From IMG/VR virus record IMGVR_UViG_3300036770_003938, positions 1 through 20,789 of that record: 20,789 nucleotides of DNA; one strand, given 5' to 3'. The stretch is from a virus. Position 1 is the first letter of the stretch, and every line of letters starts with the position of its first letter. The position numbers and the translations under genes are program-made. Below, piece by piece: positions 5,701 to 12,084 of this stretch. The notes beneath the pieces are model-generated. The model was not told where the DNA came from. It searched no databases and saw nothing but the letters and a program-made list of their open reading frames with translations.

Positions 5701-6333
5701 ATGGAATTCACAGCAGATCAAGTTTGGGCCTACGCGGCCACAGCAGATCGCATCAACGGTGGTTACGTCAAGATGGACCAATGGTCTACTGATGGCCAAT
5801 GCGTGATCAAGCGGGCCAACAAACTCATGGTCAAAGAGTGGCTGCGCCAGAACTACTGTGGCGAGGACACTGAAGCAGATTGGGAGACTGGACGTAGGTT
5901 CCGTGCCCATTTCAACTCCTATACTTTCCTAGCTCTAGCTGGCAAGCTCAACGACTTCCAGCATCAGGCTCTGAAGATAGCACAGATGGACAAGTTCACT
6001 GGCCGGAATATGTTGGAGTTCGCGATCATATCTTGCCTGCCTGATGTTGCTCGTAGAGATCAAGCCCGCAAGGAGCTAATGAAGGAGCTATACGAGTCTA
6101 CCCCTCTACAGGGACAAGAGGGCGATTCCATCAGCGGGTACCTAGAAGTCACCGATTGCCGGTTCAACCCAAACTACAATAAGTTCCGGGTCCAGGGCCG
6201 TATGGGCGAAAGCTTCGTGGACTTCTGGTTTGGTCGCGAACTGTCAGCGGGCACTAACTTAGCGATCAAGGGCAAGATCAAGCGCCATCGTGGCGATAAA
6301 ACAACACAATTAAATTATGTTCGTATCGGTTGA
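5701..6333 (+). CDS. phage protein with OB-fold-like C-terminal domain
   Basis: 210 residues from ATG 5701 (TTGGAGCGAACC upstream; the ATG-less extension to 5689 is leader). Residues 1-140 are mostly helical and not recognised. The last ~65 residues (from about Y146) form an alternating strand pattern with VTDCRFNPNYNKFRVQGRM, an aromatic FVDFWFG strand, then AIKGKIKRHR and a final TQLNYVRI strand. This is the look of an OB-fold nucleic-acid-binding domain seen at the end of several T4-like phage proteins. It may bind RNA or DNA. Its TGA stop lies inside the -35 box of the next promoter. Together with 6409 and 7602 it forms a series of three separately promoted genes. Confidence 0.65.
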   Translation: MEFTADQVWAYAATADRINGGYVKMDQWSTDGQCVIKRANKLMVKEWLRQNYCGEDTEADWETGRRFRAHFNSYTFLALAGKLNDFQHQALKIAQMDKFTGRNMLEFAIISCLPDVARRDQARKELMKELYESTPLQGQEGDSISGYLEVTDCRFNPNYNKFRVQGRMGESFVDFWFGRELSAGTNLAIKGKIKRHRGDKTTQLNYVRIG

Positions 6334-6358
6334 CAGTTCCAGAGGTTGGTGCTACAAT
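6330..6358 (+). promoter_or_regulatory. early sigma70 promoter for the MoxR-like gene
   Basis: TTGACA (6330-6335), 17 bp, TACAAT (6353-6358), extended -10 TGC. The stop codon of the 5701 gene (6331-6333) is part of the -35 box. Confidence 0.85.
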
Positions 6359-6408
6359 TATGATACTGGGAAAGCAATTTTGTTCGTAGTTTTTTGAAAG
6401 GGTCAATT

Positions 6409-7485
6409 ATGTCAGATATTTCCGTTCGCCAAATGGGTCCTAAGTCGGCCAAGAAGGCAATCCGCAAGGCTTTGAAAACCCGCCGTCCTGTGTTCCTTTG
6501 GGGCCCTCCAGGTATTGGCAAGTCCGATATCGTTAAGCAGATCGGTGCTGATGCTGAGCGTGAGGTCATTGACGTTCGTCTCGCTCTGTGGGAACCCACC
6601 GACATCAAGGGTATCCCCTACTACAATGCCGATGCCGGCAAGATGGTTTGGGCTCCTCCCGCTGAACTGCCTGTGAACGCAGACAGCACCGCAATCATCT
6701 TCTTGGACGAGCTGAACTCCGCTCCTCCGGCAGTCCAGGCCGCGGCCTATCAGCTGATTCTCAACCGTCAAGTAGGCACCTACAAATTGCCTGCGGGTGT
6801 TGACATCGTTGCCGCTGGTAACCGCGAAGGCGATCGTGGCGTCACTTACCGTATGCCTGCTCCGTTGGCTAACCGCTTCGTTCACTTGGAAGCCAAAGTA
6901 GACTTCGACGACTATGTTGAGTGGGCTACTGCTAACAAGATCCACCCTGAGGTGGTTGGTTATGTTTCGTTCGCCAAGCAGGACCTCTACGACTTTGATC
7001 CTAAGAGCCCTTCTAAGGCGTTCGCTACTCCACGCTCTTGGACTTTCGTGTCTGAGCTCTTGGAGGACGACGACACTGATGTTGAGACCCTGCACAATCT
7101 GATCGCAGGTGCTATCGGTGACGGCTTGGCTGTTAAGTTTATGGCTCACCGTAAGATCGCTTCCAAACTGCCCAAGCCTGAAGACATCCTCGCTGGCAAG
7201 GAGAAGGAGCTGAAGATCAAAGAAGTCAGTGCCATGTATTCGTTGACTACTTCGCTCTGCTACGGTCTCAAGGACATGGCAGACAAGAAGGACAAGAAGT
7301 TCGACGAAGCCGCTGACAACTTCTTCCGCTACATGATGGACAATTTCTCTACAGAGATTGTGGTCATGGGTGCCAAGACTGCTTTGACTAACTTCGAACT
7401 GCCGTTGGACGCTTCTAAGATGAAGAGCTTCGACGAGTTCCACAAGCGTTTTGGCAAATATGTTTTGAGTGCGATGGAGAACTGA
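6409..7485 (+). CDS. MoxR-type AAA+ ATPase
   Basis: 358 residues from ATG 6409 with GAAAGGG upstream (not the GGAGCGA site). Walker A is GPPGIGKS (32-39) and Walker B is IIFLDELN (96-103). The sensor-1 asparagine N138 lies in VAAGNREGD and the arginine finger R156 in LANRF. An alpha-helical C-terminal lid follows. The spacing and the LDELN and AAGN motifs are those of the MoxR branch, ATPases that work with von Willebrand A (VWA) domain proteins to activate or remodel target complexes. The next gene encodes exactly such a partner, as in RavA-ViaA and MoxR-CoxE pairs. Target unknown. A strong hairpin follows the stop, so expression relative to 7602 may be set by partial termination. Confidence 0.9.
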   Translation: MSDISVRQMGPKSAKKAIRKALKTRRPVFLWGPPGIGKSDIVKQIGADAEREVIDVRLALWEPTDIKGIPYYNADAGKMVWAPPAELPVNADSTAIIFLDELNSAPPAVQAAAYQLILNRQVGTYKLPAGVDIVAAGNREGDRGVTYRMPAPLANRFVHLEAKVDFDDYVEWATANKIHPEVVGYVSFAKQDLYDFDPKSPSKAFATPRSWTFVSELLEDDDTDVETLHNLIAGAIGDGLAVKFMAHRKIASKLPKPEDILAGKEKELKIKEVSAMYSLTTSLCYGLKDMADKKDKKFDEAADNFFRYMMDNFSTEIVVMGAKTALTNFELPLDASKMKSFDEFHKRFGKYVLSAMEN

Positions 7486-7537
7486 CCCCCTCCGGAGTGC
7501 CTGGGGGTGTTGTTTCCCAGCAACACCCCCACCCTTT
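7486..7537 (+). terminator. hairpin terminator with a possible competing fold
   Basis: Stem GGGGGTGTTG/CAACACCCCC (7503-7512 with 7521-7530), loop TTTCCCAG, followed by ACCCTTT, a weak T tail. ACCCCC (7485-7490) just upstream can instead pair with GGGGGT (7503-7508), which would open the terminator stem. It separates the MoxR gene from its VWA partner. Confidence 0.6.
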
Positions 7538-7544
7538 AGGGCGG

Positions 7545-7573
7545 TTGACAATTGGGCACAGTGAATATATAAT
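7545..7573 (+). promoter_or_regulatory. early sigma70 promoter for the VWA gene
   Basis: Perfect TTGACA (7545-7550), 17 bp, TATAAT (7568-7573), then the GATACTGAGA leader and AGGAGCG. Confidence 0.9.
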
Positions 7574-7601
7574 AATGATACTGAGAGATTAGGAGCGTTT
7601 T

Positions 7602-8810
7602 ATGTCAGATCTTATCGATAAACTTACCACTGCCCGAGTAGGCCTACTGCTCAAAGCACCGTTCTTCGGCAACATGGCCACTCGTATGCGTCTAGTAGAT
7701 GCTACTGATTGGTGCCCTACCGCGGCAACTAACGGCCGTGACTTTTACTATAACAAGGACTTCGTATCTAAGCTCAGTGTTAAGAAGCTGGAGTTCCTGT
7801 TCGGTCACGAGATCCTCCACGCTGTCTTAGATCACTTTGGACGCCTTGGTAGCCGTGATGCCAAGTTGGCCAATATCGCTCAGGACTATGCTGTCAATCA
7901 GATCCTTGTAGACGAGCGTATCGGCGAGAAGATCAACGAAGTCCAGATCTGCTACGACAGCAAGTACCGTGGCATGGCCTGGGAAGAGATCTACGACGAG
8001 CTCTACGAGAAAGCAGAGAAGATCAGTATGGACAACCTGCTCAAAGAGCTAGGCGATCTGCTTGACGAGCATATCAAAGAGGGCGAAGGTCAGGGGCAAG
8101 GTGACAAGGACGGTAAAGGTAACCGCCCTGGCATCAGCAAAGAGGATCTGCAGAAGATCCGTGACGAAGTCAAAGAAGCAATGATCCAGAGTGCCGCGGC
8201 CGCAGGTGCAGGTAAGACTCCTGCCGCTATCCAACGCATGATCAAGAACTTGACTGAGCCCAAGATGAACTGGCGTCAATTGGTTCGTCAAGAGATCCAG
8301 AGCATCGTCCGCTCTAACTACTCTTTCACTCGTCCTAGCCGTAAGGGCTGGCAGACTGGTGCAGTATTGCCTGGCATGATTCCAGACACTACGATCGATG
8401 TGGCTATCGCTATTGATATGTCAGGGTCTATTGGCGACGATGATGCTAAGACATTCCTTAGCGAGATCAAAGGCATCATGGATCAATACGAGGACTTTAA
8501 GATCTCGTTGTGGTGCTTTGACACTGATGTCTATGCGTTCAAAGAGATCAGCCAAGACAACAGCCAGGACCTGCTTGAGTATCAACCTCAGGGTGGCGGA
8601 GGCACAGACTTCGAAGTGAACTTTACCTACATGAAAGAAAATGGTATTGAGCCTAAGAAGTTTATTATGTTCACAGACGGATACCCATGTGGTTCGTGGG
8701 GTGACGAGAACTACTGTGATACATTGTTCATTGTCAAAGGTAATACTTCCGCAGAAGCACCTTTTGGCCAGACTGTGATCTACGAAAAGGATGCGGCTCT
8801 AGTAGGTTAA
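7602..8810 (+). CDS. HExxH metallopeptidase-like / VWA domain protein (DUF2201-like)
   Basis: 402 residues. The N-terminal domain carries HEILHAVLDH (69-78), an HExxHxxxxH zinc-metallopeptidase signature. A linker rich in G, Q, D and K (about 160-180) and a helical stretch follow. The C-terminal VWA domain has a MIDAS: DMSGS (272-276), T335 in GGGGTDF and D359 in FTDG. This two-part layout matches bacterial DUF2201/VWA-like proteins that pair with MoxR ATPases. Likely role: a metal-dependent adaptor, perhaps a protease, powered by the MoxR-type ATPase encoded just upstream. The zinc and MIDAS residues are intact. Own promoter and AGGAGCG site; the start is unambiguous. What it acts on in infected cells is unknown. 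Confidence 0.85.
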   Translation: MSDLIDKLTTARVGLLLKAPFFGNMATRMRLVDATDWCPTAATNGRDFYYNKDFVSKLSVKKLEFLFGHEILHAVLDHFGRLGSRDAKLANIAQDYAVNQILVDERIGEKINEVQICYDSKYRGMAWEEIYDELYEKAEKISMDNLLKELGDLLDEHIKEGEGQGQGDKDGKGNRPGISKEDLQKIRDEVKEAMIQSAAAAGAGKTPAAIQRMIKNLTEPKMNWRQLVRQEIQSIVRSNYSFTRPSRKGWQTGAVLPGMIPDTTIDVAIAIDMSGSIGDDDAKTFLSEIKGIMDQYEDFKISLWCFDTDVYAFKEISQDNSQDLLEYQPQGGGGTDFEVNFTYMKENGIEPKKFIMFTDGYPCGSWGDENYCDTLFIVKGNTSAEAPFGQTVIYEKDAALVG

Positions 8811-8817
8811 AAGTGCC

Positions 8818-8846
8818 GGGGGTGTGGCGTAAATGCCACAGACCCC
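8818..8846 (+). repeat. structured hairpin with a CCCCGCTGC element
   Basis: TGTGGC (8823-8828) pairs with GCCACA (8835-8840), flanked by GGGG and CCCC arms; loop GTAAAT. No T run follows, so it is not a standard terminator. The 3' arm runs into CCCCGCTGC, the element also found at 431, 619 and 836. Here, as at 836, it sits just before a promoter. Confidence 0.45.
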
Positions 8847-8870
8847 GCTGCTACGTGTGTGCGTATAGAT

Positions 8871-8899
8871 TTGACAGAACTCTAGATCGGTGTTATTAT
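8871..8899 (+). promoter_or_regulatory. early sigma70 promoter for the 8929 operon
   Basis: TTGACA (8871-8876), 17 bp, TATTAT (8894-8899) with extended -10 TGT, then a GATACTGAGA leader. Confidence 0.85.
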
Positions 8900-8928
8900 T
8901 ACGATACTGAGACATTGAAAGGAGCGAT

Positions 8929-9192
8929 ATGAACATTTCAAACTTGGAAGCATATGTAGAGCAAGAGAATCGGTTTTCTGCGATCTTTGGAGGCAAGCCT
9001 CTGAGCCTGCTGAACAAATCAGATCGTCAGAAGATCGCAGACAAGATCGATTGTGCCCTTAGCCCGGAGAACTTGACCTGCGATGGTGAGTTGAGCCGAG
9101 CACAGGTGCAGAAGCGATATACCCAACTAACCCGTGTTGCTCGTGAATTGCAGAGCATTGATCCAACTGTAACCTTTATGGAGTTCGCATAA
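8929..9192 (+). CDS. small conserved phage protein ('LSPENLTCDGE' type)
   Basis: 87 residues, AAAGGAGCGAT before ATG 8929. The centre, ADKIDCALSPENLTCDGE, followed by L-SRAQV-KRY and a helix ending in TRVAREL, is a pattern I associate with small conserved proteins of T4-like phages. Mainly helical, two cysteines, no catalytic motif. Function unknown. The TAA overlaps the next start codon (TAATG). Confidence 0.8.
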   Translation: MNISNLEAYVEQENRFSAIFGGKPLSLLNKSDRQKIADKIDCALSPENLTCDGELSRAQVQKRYTQLTRVARELQSIDPTVTFMEFA

Positions 9193-9320
9193 TGATTTCA
9201 CATTTAACCGCATTCATTGCAGGTGTCATCGTAGCCACTATCGGATTCACGGGCGTAGCCCAGTATGCCGATATGGGTGTTAATAAGATCAAGGAAATCA
9301 CGCAGGAGGTATCTAAGTGA
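9192..9320 (+). CDS. membrane microprotein
   Basis: 42 residues from ATG 9192, overlapping the stop of the previous gene. One hydrophobic segment (HLTAFIAGVIVATIGFTGVA, residues 4-23) is followed by a charged amphipathic tail (ADMGVNKIKEITQEVSK). It is probably a single-span inner-membrane protein. Its stop overlaps the GTG start of the next gene, so the three genes form a translationally coupled unit. Similar short membrane genes are common in T4-like phages. Confidence 0.7.
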   Translation: MISHLTAFIAGVIVATIGFTGVAQYADMGVNKIKEITQEVSK

Positions 9321-9517
9321 GCAAGGTAGCAGAACTAGCCTACGACATTGAGCAGATGTTCATCGAGGGTTATAGCCCTACGACTATCGCGGCACTGTTG
9401 AGCTGTCCACTCGGAGTCGTATATGACTGGTTGGAAGAGAACGGTATGAACAGCAAGGCCACAGAAGCCTGCTACACGATGGCAGACTACGATCCATTTG
9501 ATACGATTAATTCTTAA
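9317..9517 (+). CDS. small helix-turn-helix-like protein
   Basis: 66 residues with a GTG start at 9317, supported by GGAGGT 6 bases upstream and coupling to the previous stop. Residues 7-40 (YDIEQMFIEGYSPTTIAALL then CPLGVVYDWLEEN) have the helix-turn-helix spacing of a sigma-region-4 or resolvase-like DNA-binding unit. The acidic C-terminal tail (DYDPFDTINS) is short. Could be an anti-sigma, co-activator or small repressor; the motif is the only evidence. Confidence 0.7.
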   Translation: MSKVAELAYDIEQMFIEGYSPTTIAALLSCPLGVVYDWLEENGMNSKATEACYTMADYDPFDTINS

Positions 9518-9525
9518 TTAGCCCA

Positions 9526-9562
9526 CGCTCCCTTTAACCCTACACTCCGTAGGGTTTTTTTT
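9526..9562 (+). terminator. strong intrinsic terminator preceded by CGCTCCC
   Basis: Stem AACCCTAC/GTAGGGTT (9536-9543 with 9549-9556), loop ACTCC, followed by six further T. CGCTCCC (9526-9532) just upstream is a shorter match to the anti-RBS loop of RNAs A and B, but it is not held in a clear stem-loop. Confidence 0.9.
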
Positions 9563-9571
9563 GATCTGCGG

Positions 9572-9600
9572 TTGACAGATTGGACGGGTGGTGTTAGAAT
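9572..9600 (+). promoter_or_regulatory. early sigma70 promoter for the 9634 operon
   Basis: TTGACA (9572-9577), 17 bp, TAGAAT (9595-9600) with extended -10 TGT; GATACTGAGA leader. Confidence 0.85.
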
Positions 9601-9633
9601 TATGATACTGAGACAACGAACTAAGGAGCGAAG

Positions 9634-9981
9634 ATGACTGCAACATTTGATACCGTGAAAGTCCAGATGGCCCATGTACGTGCCCTGGCAGAAGCCCAGA
9701 GTGCCGCCCAGGCGTTCAGCGACAAGTACTTTGGCGGCCGTGATGGCGGACCCTGCGGCTTTGCCTGGGTCAACATCTACAAGGTGCGTTCCAACTCCAA
9801 ACTGGGCAAGGCCCTAGCAGAGGTTGGCTTCCGCAAGAGCTACGACGGCGGACTCCAGCTGTGGAACAAGTGGTGGCCCGGTCAATCCGTGGATGCCGCT
9901 GAGCACGGTGCTACGGCCTACGCGGCTGTGATGAAAGAAGAGCTGGGCTTGGACTTCTACAGCGGTAGCAGGTTGGACTGA
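9634..9981 (+). CDS. conserved phage protein ('CGFAWVN' type)
   Basis: 115 residues, AAGGAGCGAAG before ATG 9634. The segment GPCGFAWVNIYKVRSNSKLG, then F-RKSYDGGLQLWN and a C-terminal Y-SGSRLD, matches a hypothetical protein family seen in many tailed phages. Mixed alpha/beta, one cysteine, no membrane span. No known activity. Its stop overlaps ATG 9981 of the next gene. Confidence 0.85.
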   Translation: MTATFDTVKVQMAHVRALAEAQSAAQAFSDKYFGGRDGGPCGFAWVNIYKVRSNSKLGKALAEVGFRKSYDGGLQLWNKWWPGQSVDAAEHGATAYAAVMKEELGLDFYSGSRLD

Positions 9982-10184
9982 TGGGATACAAGGTTCTAGG
10001 ACAGCGAGACATCCGCTGGGAACCGAGGAAGGGGCTTGAGGGCCCTTTCCAATTCCTAAACGGACAGACACTCTACTACGATCCCAAAGAAGGGCAGTAC
10101 TGGGATCCTACCACAGACTTCTACGTGCCAAACGAGGATGTGGCGCAATTACAACAGCAATTGGTTGACTTTTTGGCTAGGTGA
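9981..10184 (+). CDS. small hypothetical protein
   Basis: 67 residues, coupled to the previous gene by a TGATG overlap. Beta-rich first half with several tyrosines and tryptophans (LYYDPKEGQYWDPTTDFY), then a helix (VAQLQQQLVDFL). The first part reads like a small phage protein common in T4-like genomes. The last codons are encoded by the -35 box of the next promoter (TTGACT at 10165). Function unknown. Confidence 0.75.
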   Translation: MGYKVLGQRDIRWEPRKGLEGPFQFLNGQTLYYDPKEGQYWDPTTDFYVPNEDVAQLQQQLVDFLAR

Positions 10185-10204
10185 CGCTATACTATAGGTA
10201 TAGT
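10165..10204 (+). promoter_or_regulatory. early sigma70 promoter with operator-like dyad
   Basis: TTGACT (10165-10170), 17 bp, TATACT (10188-10193). ACTATA-GG-TATAGT (10191-10204) is a symmetric dyad over the -10 box and start site, of the ACTA-N6-TAGT type. It drives the 10224 operon. Confidence 0.8.
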
Positions 10205-10223
10205 GAATAGCAAGGAGCGAAAG

Positions 10224-10490
10224 ATGTATATTGCAATGATGGATGTCAAAGAGCAGGAACAAGTGGTCCGCGCTCTCAAAGGTCCCCAATTTGTCCGTGA
10301 GAACCACGGTAGCCTGTTTGATCGTGGCAGTGCCGATTCCTACTACGGTCGAGCACCTGATCCGCACTACGGTGGTGTAGGCGGTGATTCAGGTCCGCGT
10401 GTCACTGTCCAGGACAAAGACTCAGTAGCCGAATACATGGCTGGCTACGAGGACAACGAGAAGTCCGGCGGTAAGAAGGACTACCGTTAA
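10224..10490 (+). CDS. conserved phage protein ('MYIA-MDVK' type)
   Basis: 88 residues from ATG 10224 (AAGGAGCGAAAG upstream; the GTG at 10203 is in the leader). It starts MYIAMMDVKEQEQVVRALKG and contains NHGSLFDRGSADSYYGR, DPHYGG and a C-terminal AGYEDNEKSGGKKDYR. These are features of a small protein present in very many tailed phages. Rich in G, D and Y, probably with little regular structure at its end. Function unknown. Its TAA overlaps the next ATG. Confidence 0.85.
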   Translation: MYIAMMDVKEQEQVVRALKGPQFVRENHGSLFDRGSADSYYGRAPDPHYGGVGGDSGPRVTVQDKDSVAEYMAGYEDNEKSGGKKDYR

Positions 10491-10822
10491 TGGAAGCGGT
10501 CTTAGAGACCACGGTGTGGGAGGGTGTGACTCGTCAGCCCAACCACATCTACCTACTAGATGGAGATCGTGTTAAGGCCTACATCAAGTTCGGTGAAGGA
10601 CCTGTGGAATGGCTCAGCGGTAAGATCAAGATCGATCGCAGAGGCCGCAAGTTCCAGAAGGTAGACTTGAGTTTGTTTGATGTTAAAGAGCAGAAGTCTA
10701 GTATTATAGAGGTCAAGGGTAGCAAGGGCAACTCCTACTTCGTTGATCCAGAAGCAGGAACCTGTACCTGCCCGGGATTCACGTTCAGGGGTTCTTGTAA
10801 ACACACAAAGGAGTTGGTATGA
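10490..10822 (+). CDS. SWIM zinc-finger protein
   Basis: 110 residues, coupled to 10224 by a TAATG overlap. The N-terminal part is beta-rich with a K/R-rich stretch (KIKIDRRGRKFQKV). The C-terminus carries C92-x-C94-x8-C103-x-H105, exactly the CxC...CxH pattern of a SWIM zinc finger. This finger binds nucleic acid or proteins and occurs in phage and recombination-related proteins. The finger is at the very C-terminus, so it acts as the binding module of a small adaptor. Partner unknown. The 10819 microprotein overlaps its stop. Confidence 0.8.
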   Translation: MEAVLETTVWEGVTRQPNHIYLLDGDRVKAYIKFGEGPVEWLSGKIKIDRRGRKFQKVDLSLFDVKEQKSSIIEVKGSKGNSYFVDPEAGTCTCPGFTFRGSCKHTKELV

Positions 10823-10932
10823 CAGACGAAGAATTTGCTAAATGGATGTGGGCTGATACATTCAAAATGACCCTACAGGCTGTAGGGATTTACGCAGTCC
10901 TGCTTGGGGCATATTGGTTGACAATTGGCTAG
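10819..10932 (+). CDS. membrane microprotein overlapping a promoter
   Basis: 37 residues; ATG 10819 overlaps the preceding TGA (ATGA) with AAAGGAG 6 bases upstream. A short amphipathic start is followed by one hydrophobic segment (about residues 18-36). Its last codons (YWLTIG) are made of the -35 region of the next promoter. It is likely a single-span membrane peptide, supported by coupling and a good ribosome-binding site. Confidence 0.6.
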   Translation: MTDEEFAKWMWADTFKMTLQAVGIYAVLLGAYWLTIG

Positions 10933-10946
10933 TTTGGTGTTAGAAT
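10918..10946 (+). promoter_or_regulatory. early sigma70 promoter for the 10974 operon
   Basis: TTGACA (10918-10923), 17 bp, TAGAAT (10941-10946), leader ACTAATACTGAAAC and AAAGGAGCGAA. Confidence 0.85.
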
Positions 10947-10973
10947 ACTAATACTGAAACAAAGGAGCGAACT

Positions 10974-11180
10974 ATGAGTTTTACCTGGACTGCCGCAGAT
11001 GCTCGCAAGAGCCGCGCATACACCTGCAAGCTCATCGAGCTAGGTGAAGAGGGTGTGGTAGATTGGGAGAGCTTGGCCCGTGATCTGCTGAACTGGATGA
11101 GCGAGGACGAGGTGCAACAGTTTGCTCTGAAAAACGACTTCCTTCCTGAACTCTACGAAGACGAGTTTGAAGATGAGTAA
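10974..11180 (+). CDS. small acidic phage protein
   Basis: 68 residues, AAAGGAGCGAACT before ATG 10974. Helical and acidic, with LIELGEEGVVDWESLARDLL and NWMSEDEVQQFA. This arrangement is typical of a small conserved T4-like phage protein of unknown function. No cysteine cluster or membrane span (one Cys). The strongly acidic tail (YEDEFEDE) overlaps the start of 11173. Confidence 0.8.
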   Translation: MSFTWTAADARKSRAYTCKLIELGEEGVVDWESLARDLLNWMSEDEVQQFALKNDFLPELYEDEFEDE

Positions 11181-11418
11181 ACAGTTTCGATTTCCTGTGA
11201 TCCGCCGCAGCATCATCGAAGAGACGTTTTGGATTGATGCTGACTCAGAAGAGGAAGCACTAGACCTAGCCCGTGATGGTAACTACGATGAGAAACGTAT
11301 AACCACAGAATGGGTTGATTGGTATGACGATGAGTTCAGTATGGATCCCAATCTAGAACCCGAACCTCTTTGTCCTTTGTATCAAATGGTAAAGGAACAC
11401 TCATGCGCTACTTCCTAA
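11173..11418 (+). CDS. hypothetical protein
   Basis: 81 residues from ATG 11173, which lies inside the end of the previous gene (GATGAGTAA). The in-frame TTG at 11167 is less likely. The first 50 residues (strand, then ADSEEEALDLARDGNYD) look like a small alpha/beta domain in which a strand, helix and strand pair, as in many 'DSEEEA' type phage and bacterial proteins. The C-terminal part has W/Y/D residues. It overlaps the next gene by 16 bases. Confidence 0.75.
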   Translation: MSKQFRFPVIRRSIIEETFWIDADSEEEALDLARDGNYDEKRITTEWVDWYDDEFSMDPNLEPEPLCPLYQMVKEHSCATS

Positions 11419-11756
11419 TCAGTTTCGACTGCAACGGTCTTGAGTGCCTACAGGACATCACCGAGTATCATCCCGACAACTGGGACAAGAACCAGCTGTT
11501 AGGTGTGATGATGGGCAAGGCCTACAAGAAAGCTCCCATCCACGCTCAGATTTCGCAGATGATCATGCGGGCCAAGTTCAACCCACAGCGCAACTACGAG
11601 ATCTATGTGCAGGAAGCAGACGACGAGATAACTGCCGCAGACTTTGCCAGCGCCTTTAACAGTAATCCGCAGTTCTGGGCAGACTTCGTTCGAGAGCGTC
11701 ATTCTGTAAAATTGTATAGTGATAGAATCCCTAAGGGCAGTAGGGTTATTGAATAG
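11403..11756 (+). CDS. hypothetical protein
   Basis: 117 residues from ATG 11403, chosen because AAAGGA lies 6 bases upstream; the longer frame from 11370 has no ribosome-binding site. It starts with a strand (MRYFLISFDC), then W-D-NQLLGVMMG and a helical region, ending in a basic tail (YSDRIPKGSRVIE). No motif recognised. Last gene of the operon begun at 10974; a new promoter starts within 6 bases of its stop. Confidence 0.75.
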   Translation: MRYFLISFDCNGLECLQDITEYHPDNWDKNQLLGVMMGKAYKKAPIHAQISQMIMRAKFNPQRNYEIYVQEADDEITAADFASAFNSNPQFWADFVRERHSVKLYSDRIPKGSRVIE

Positions 11757-11761
11757 ATTGG

Positions 11762-11801
11762 TTGACAGTTTGGCAGGGCGGTGCTATACTATGTGTATAG
11801 T
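11762..11801 (+). promoter_or_regulatory. early sigma70 promoter with operator-like dyad
   Basis: TTGACA (11762-11767), 17 bp, TATACT (11785-11790) with extended -10 TGC. ACTA-TGTGTA-TAGT (11788-11801) overlaps the -10 box. Drives 11821. Confidence 0.85.
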
Positions 11802-11820
11802 AAACGATTAGGAGCGAAAG

Positions 11821-12084
11821 ATGGCAAAAACAGCACAACAGAAGTTCAACGAATATCTCGACGAGTGCCACAGCACCACAGACGCGATCAACGCATTTGT
11901 TAATGCATCGCAAGAGAACTACAACGGATATGCCTATGCCGCAGGCGCTTTGACTATGATCCTTGCTGATGCGATCTCAGAACTGCCCAAAGCACGTCGA
12001 GCTGACTTCCGTGATCGACTCAACAGGGAAGCACAGAAGCAGAAGAATGAACTGCTGGCTAAGATGCTCAAGGAGACAGCATGA
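11821..12084 (+). CDS. hypothetical helical protein
   Basis: 87 residues, TAGGAGCGAAAG before ATG 11821. Almost entirely helical, with an N-terminal KTAQQKFNEYLDEC and a C-terminal R/K/E-rich helix that could form a coiled coil (about residues 58-85). No known family. Its stop overlaps ATG 12081. Confidence 0.75.
   Translation: MAKTAQQKFNEYLDECHSTTDAINAFVNASQENYNGYAYAAGALTMILADAISELPKARRADFRDRLNREAQKQKNELLAKMLKETA

Noticed and set aside
5251-5910. Open frame on the minus strand over the winged-helix and OB-fold-like genes
   Set aside because: It crosses a strong + strand terminator, a consensus promoter and two well-supported genes; no start signal or family.
6412-7551. Long open frame on the minus strand opposite the MoxR gene (379 residues)
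   Set aside because: It mirrors a clear MoxR-type ATPase gene with intact motifs, promoter and terminator. The reverse frame has no ribosome-binding site and no recognisable protein.
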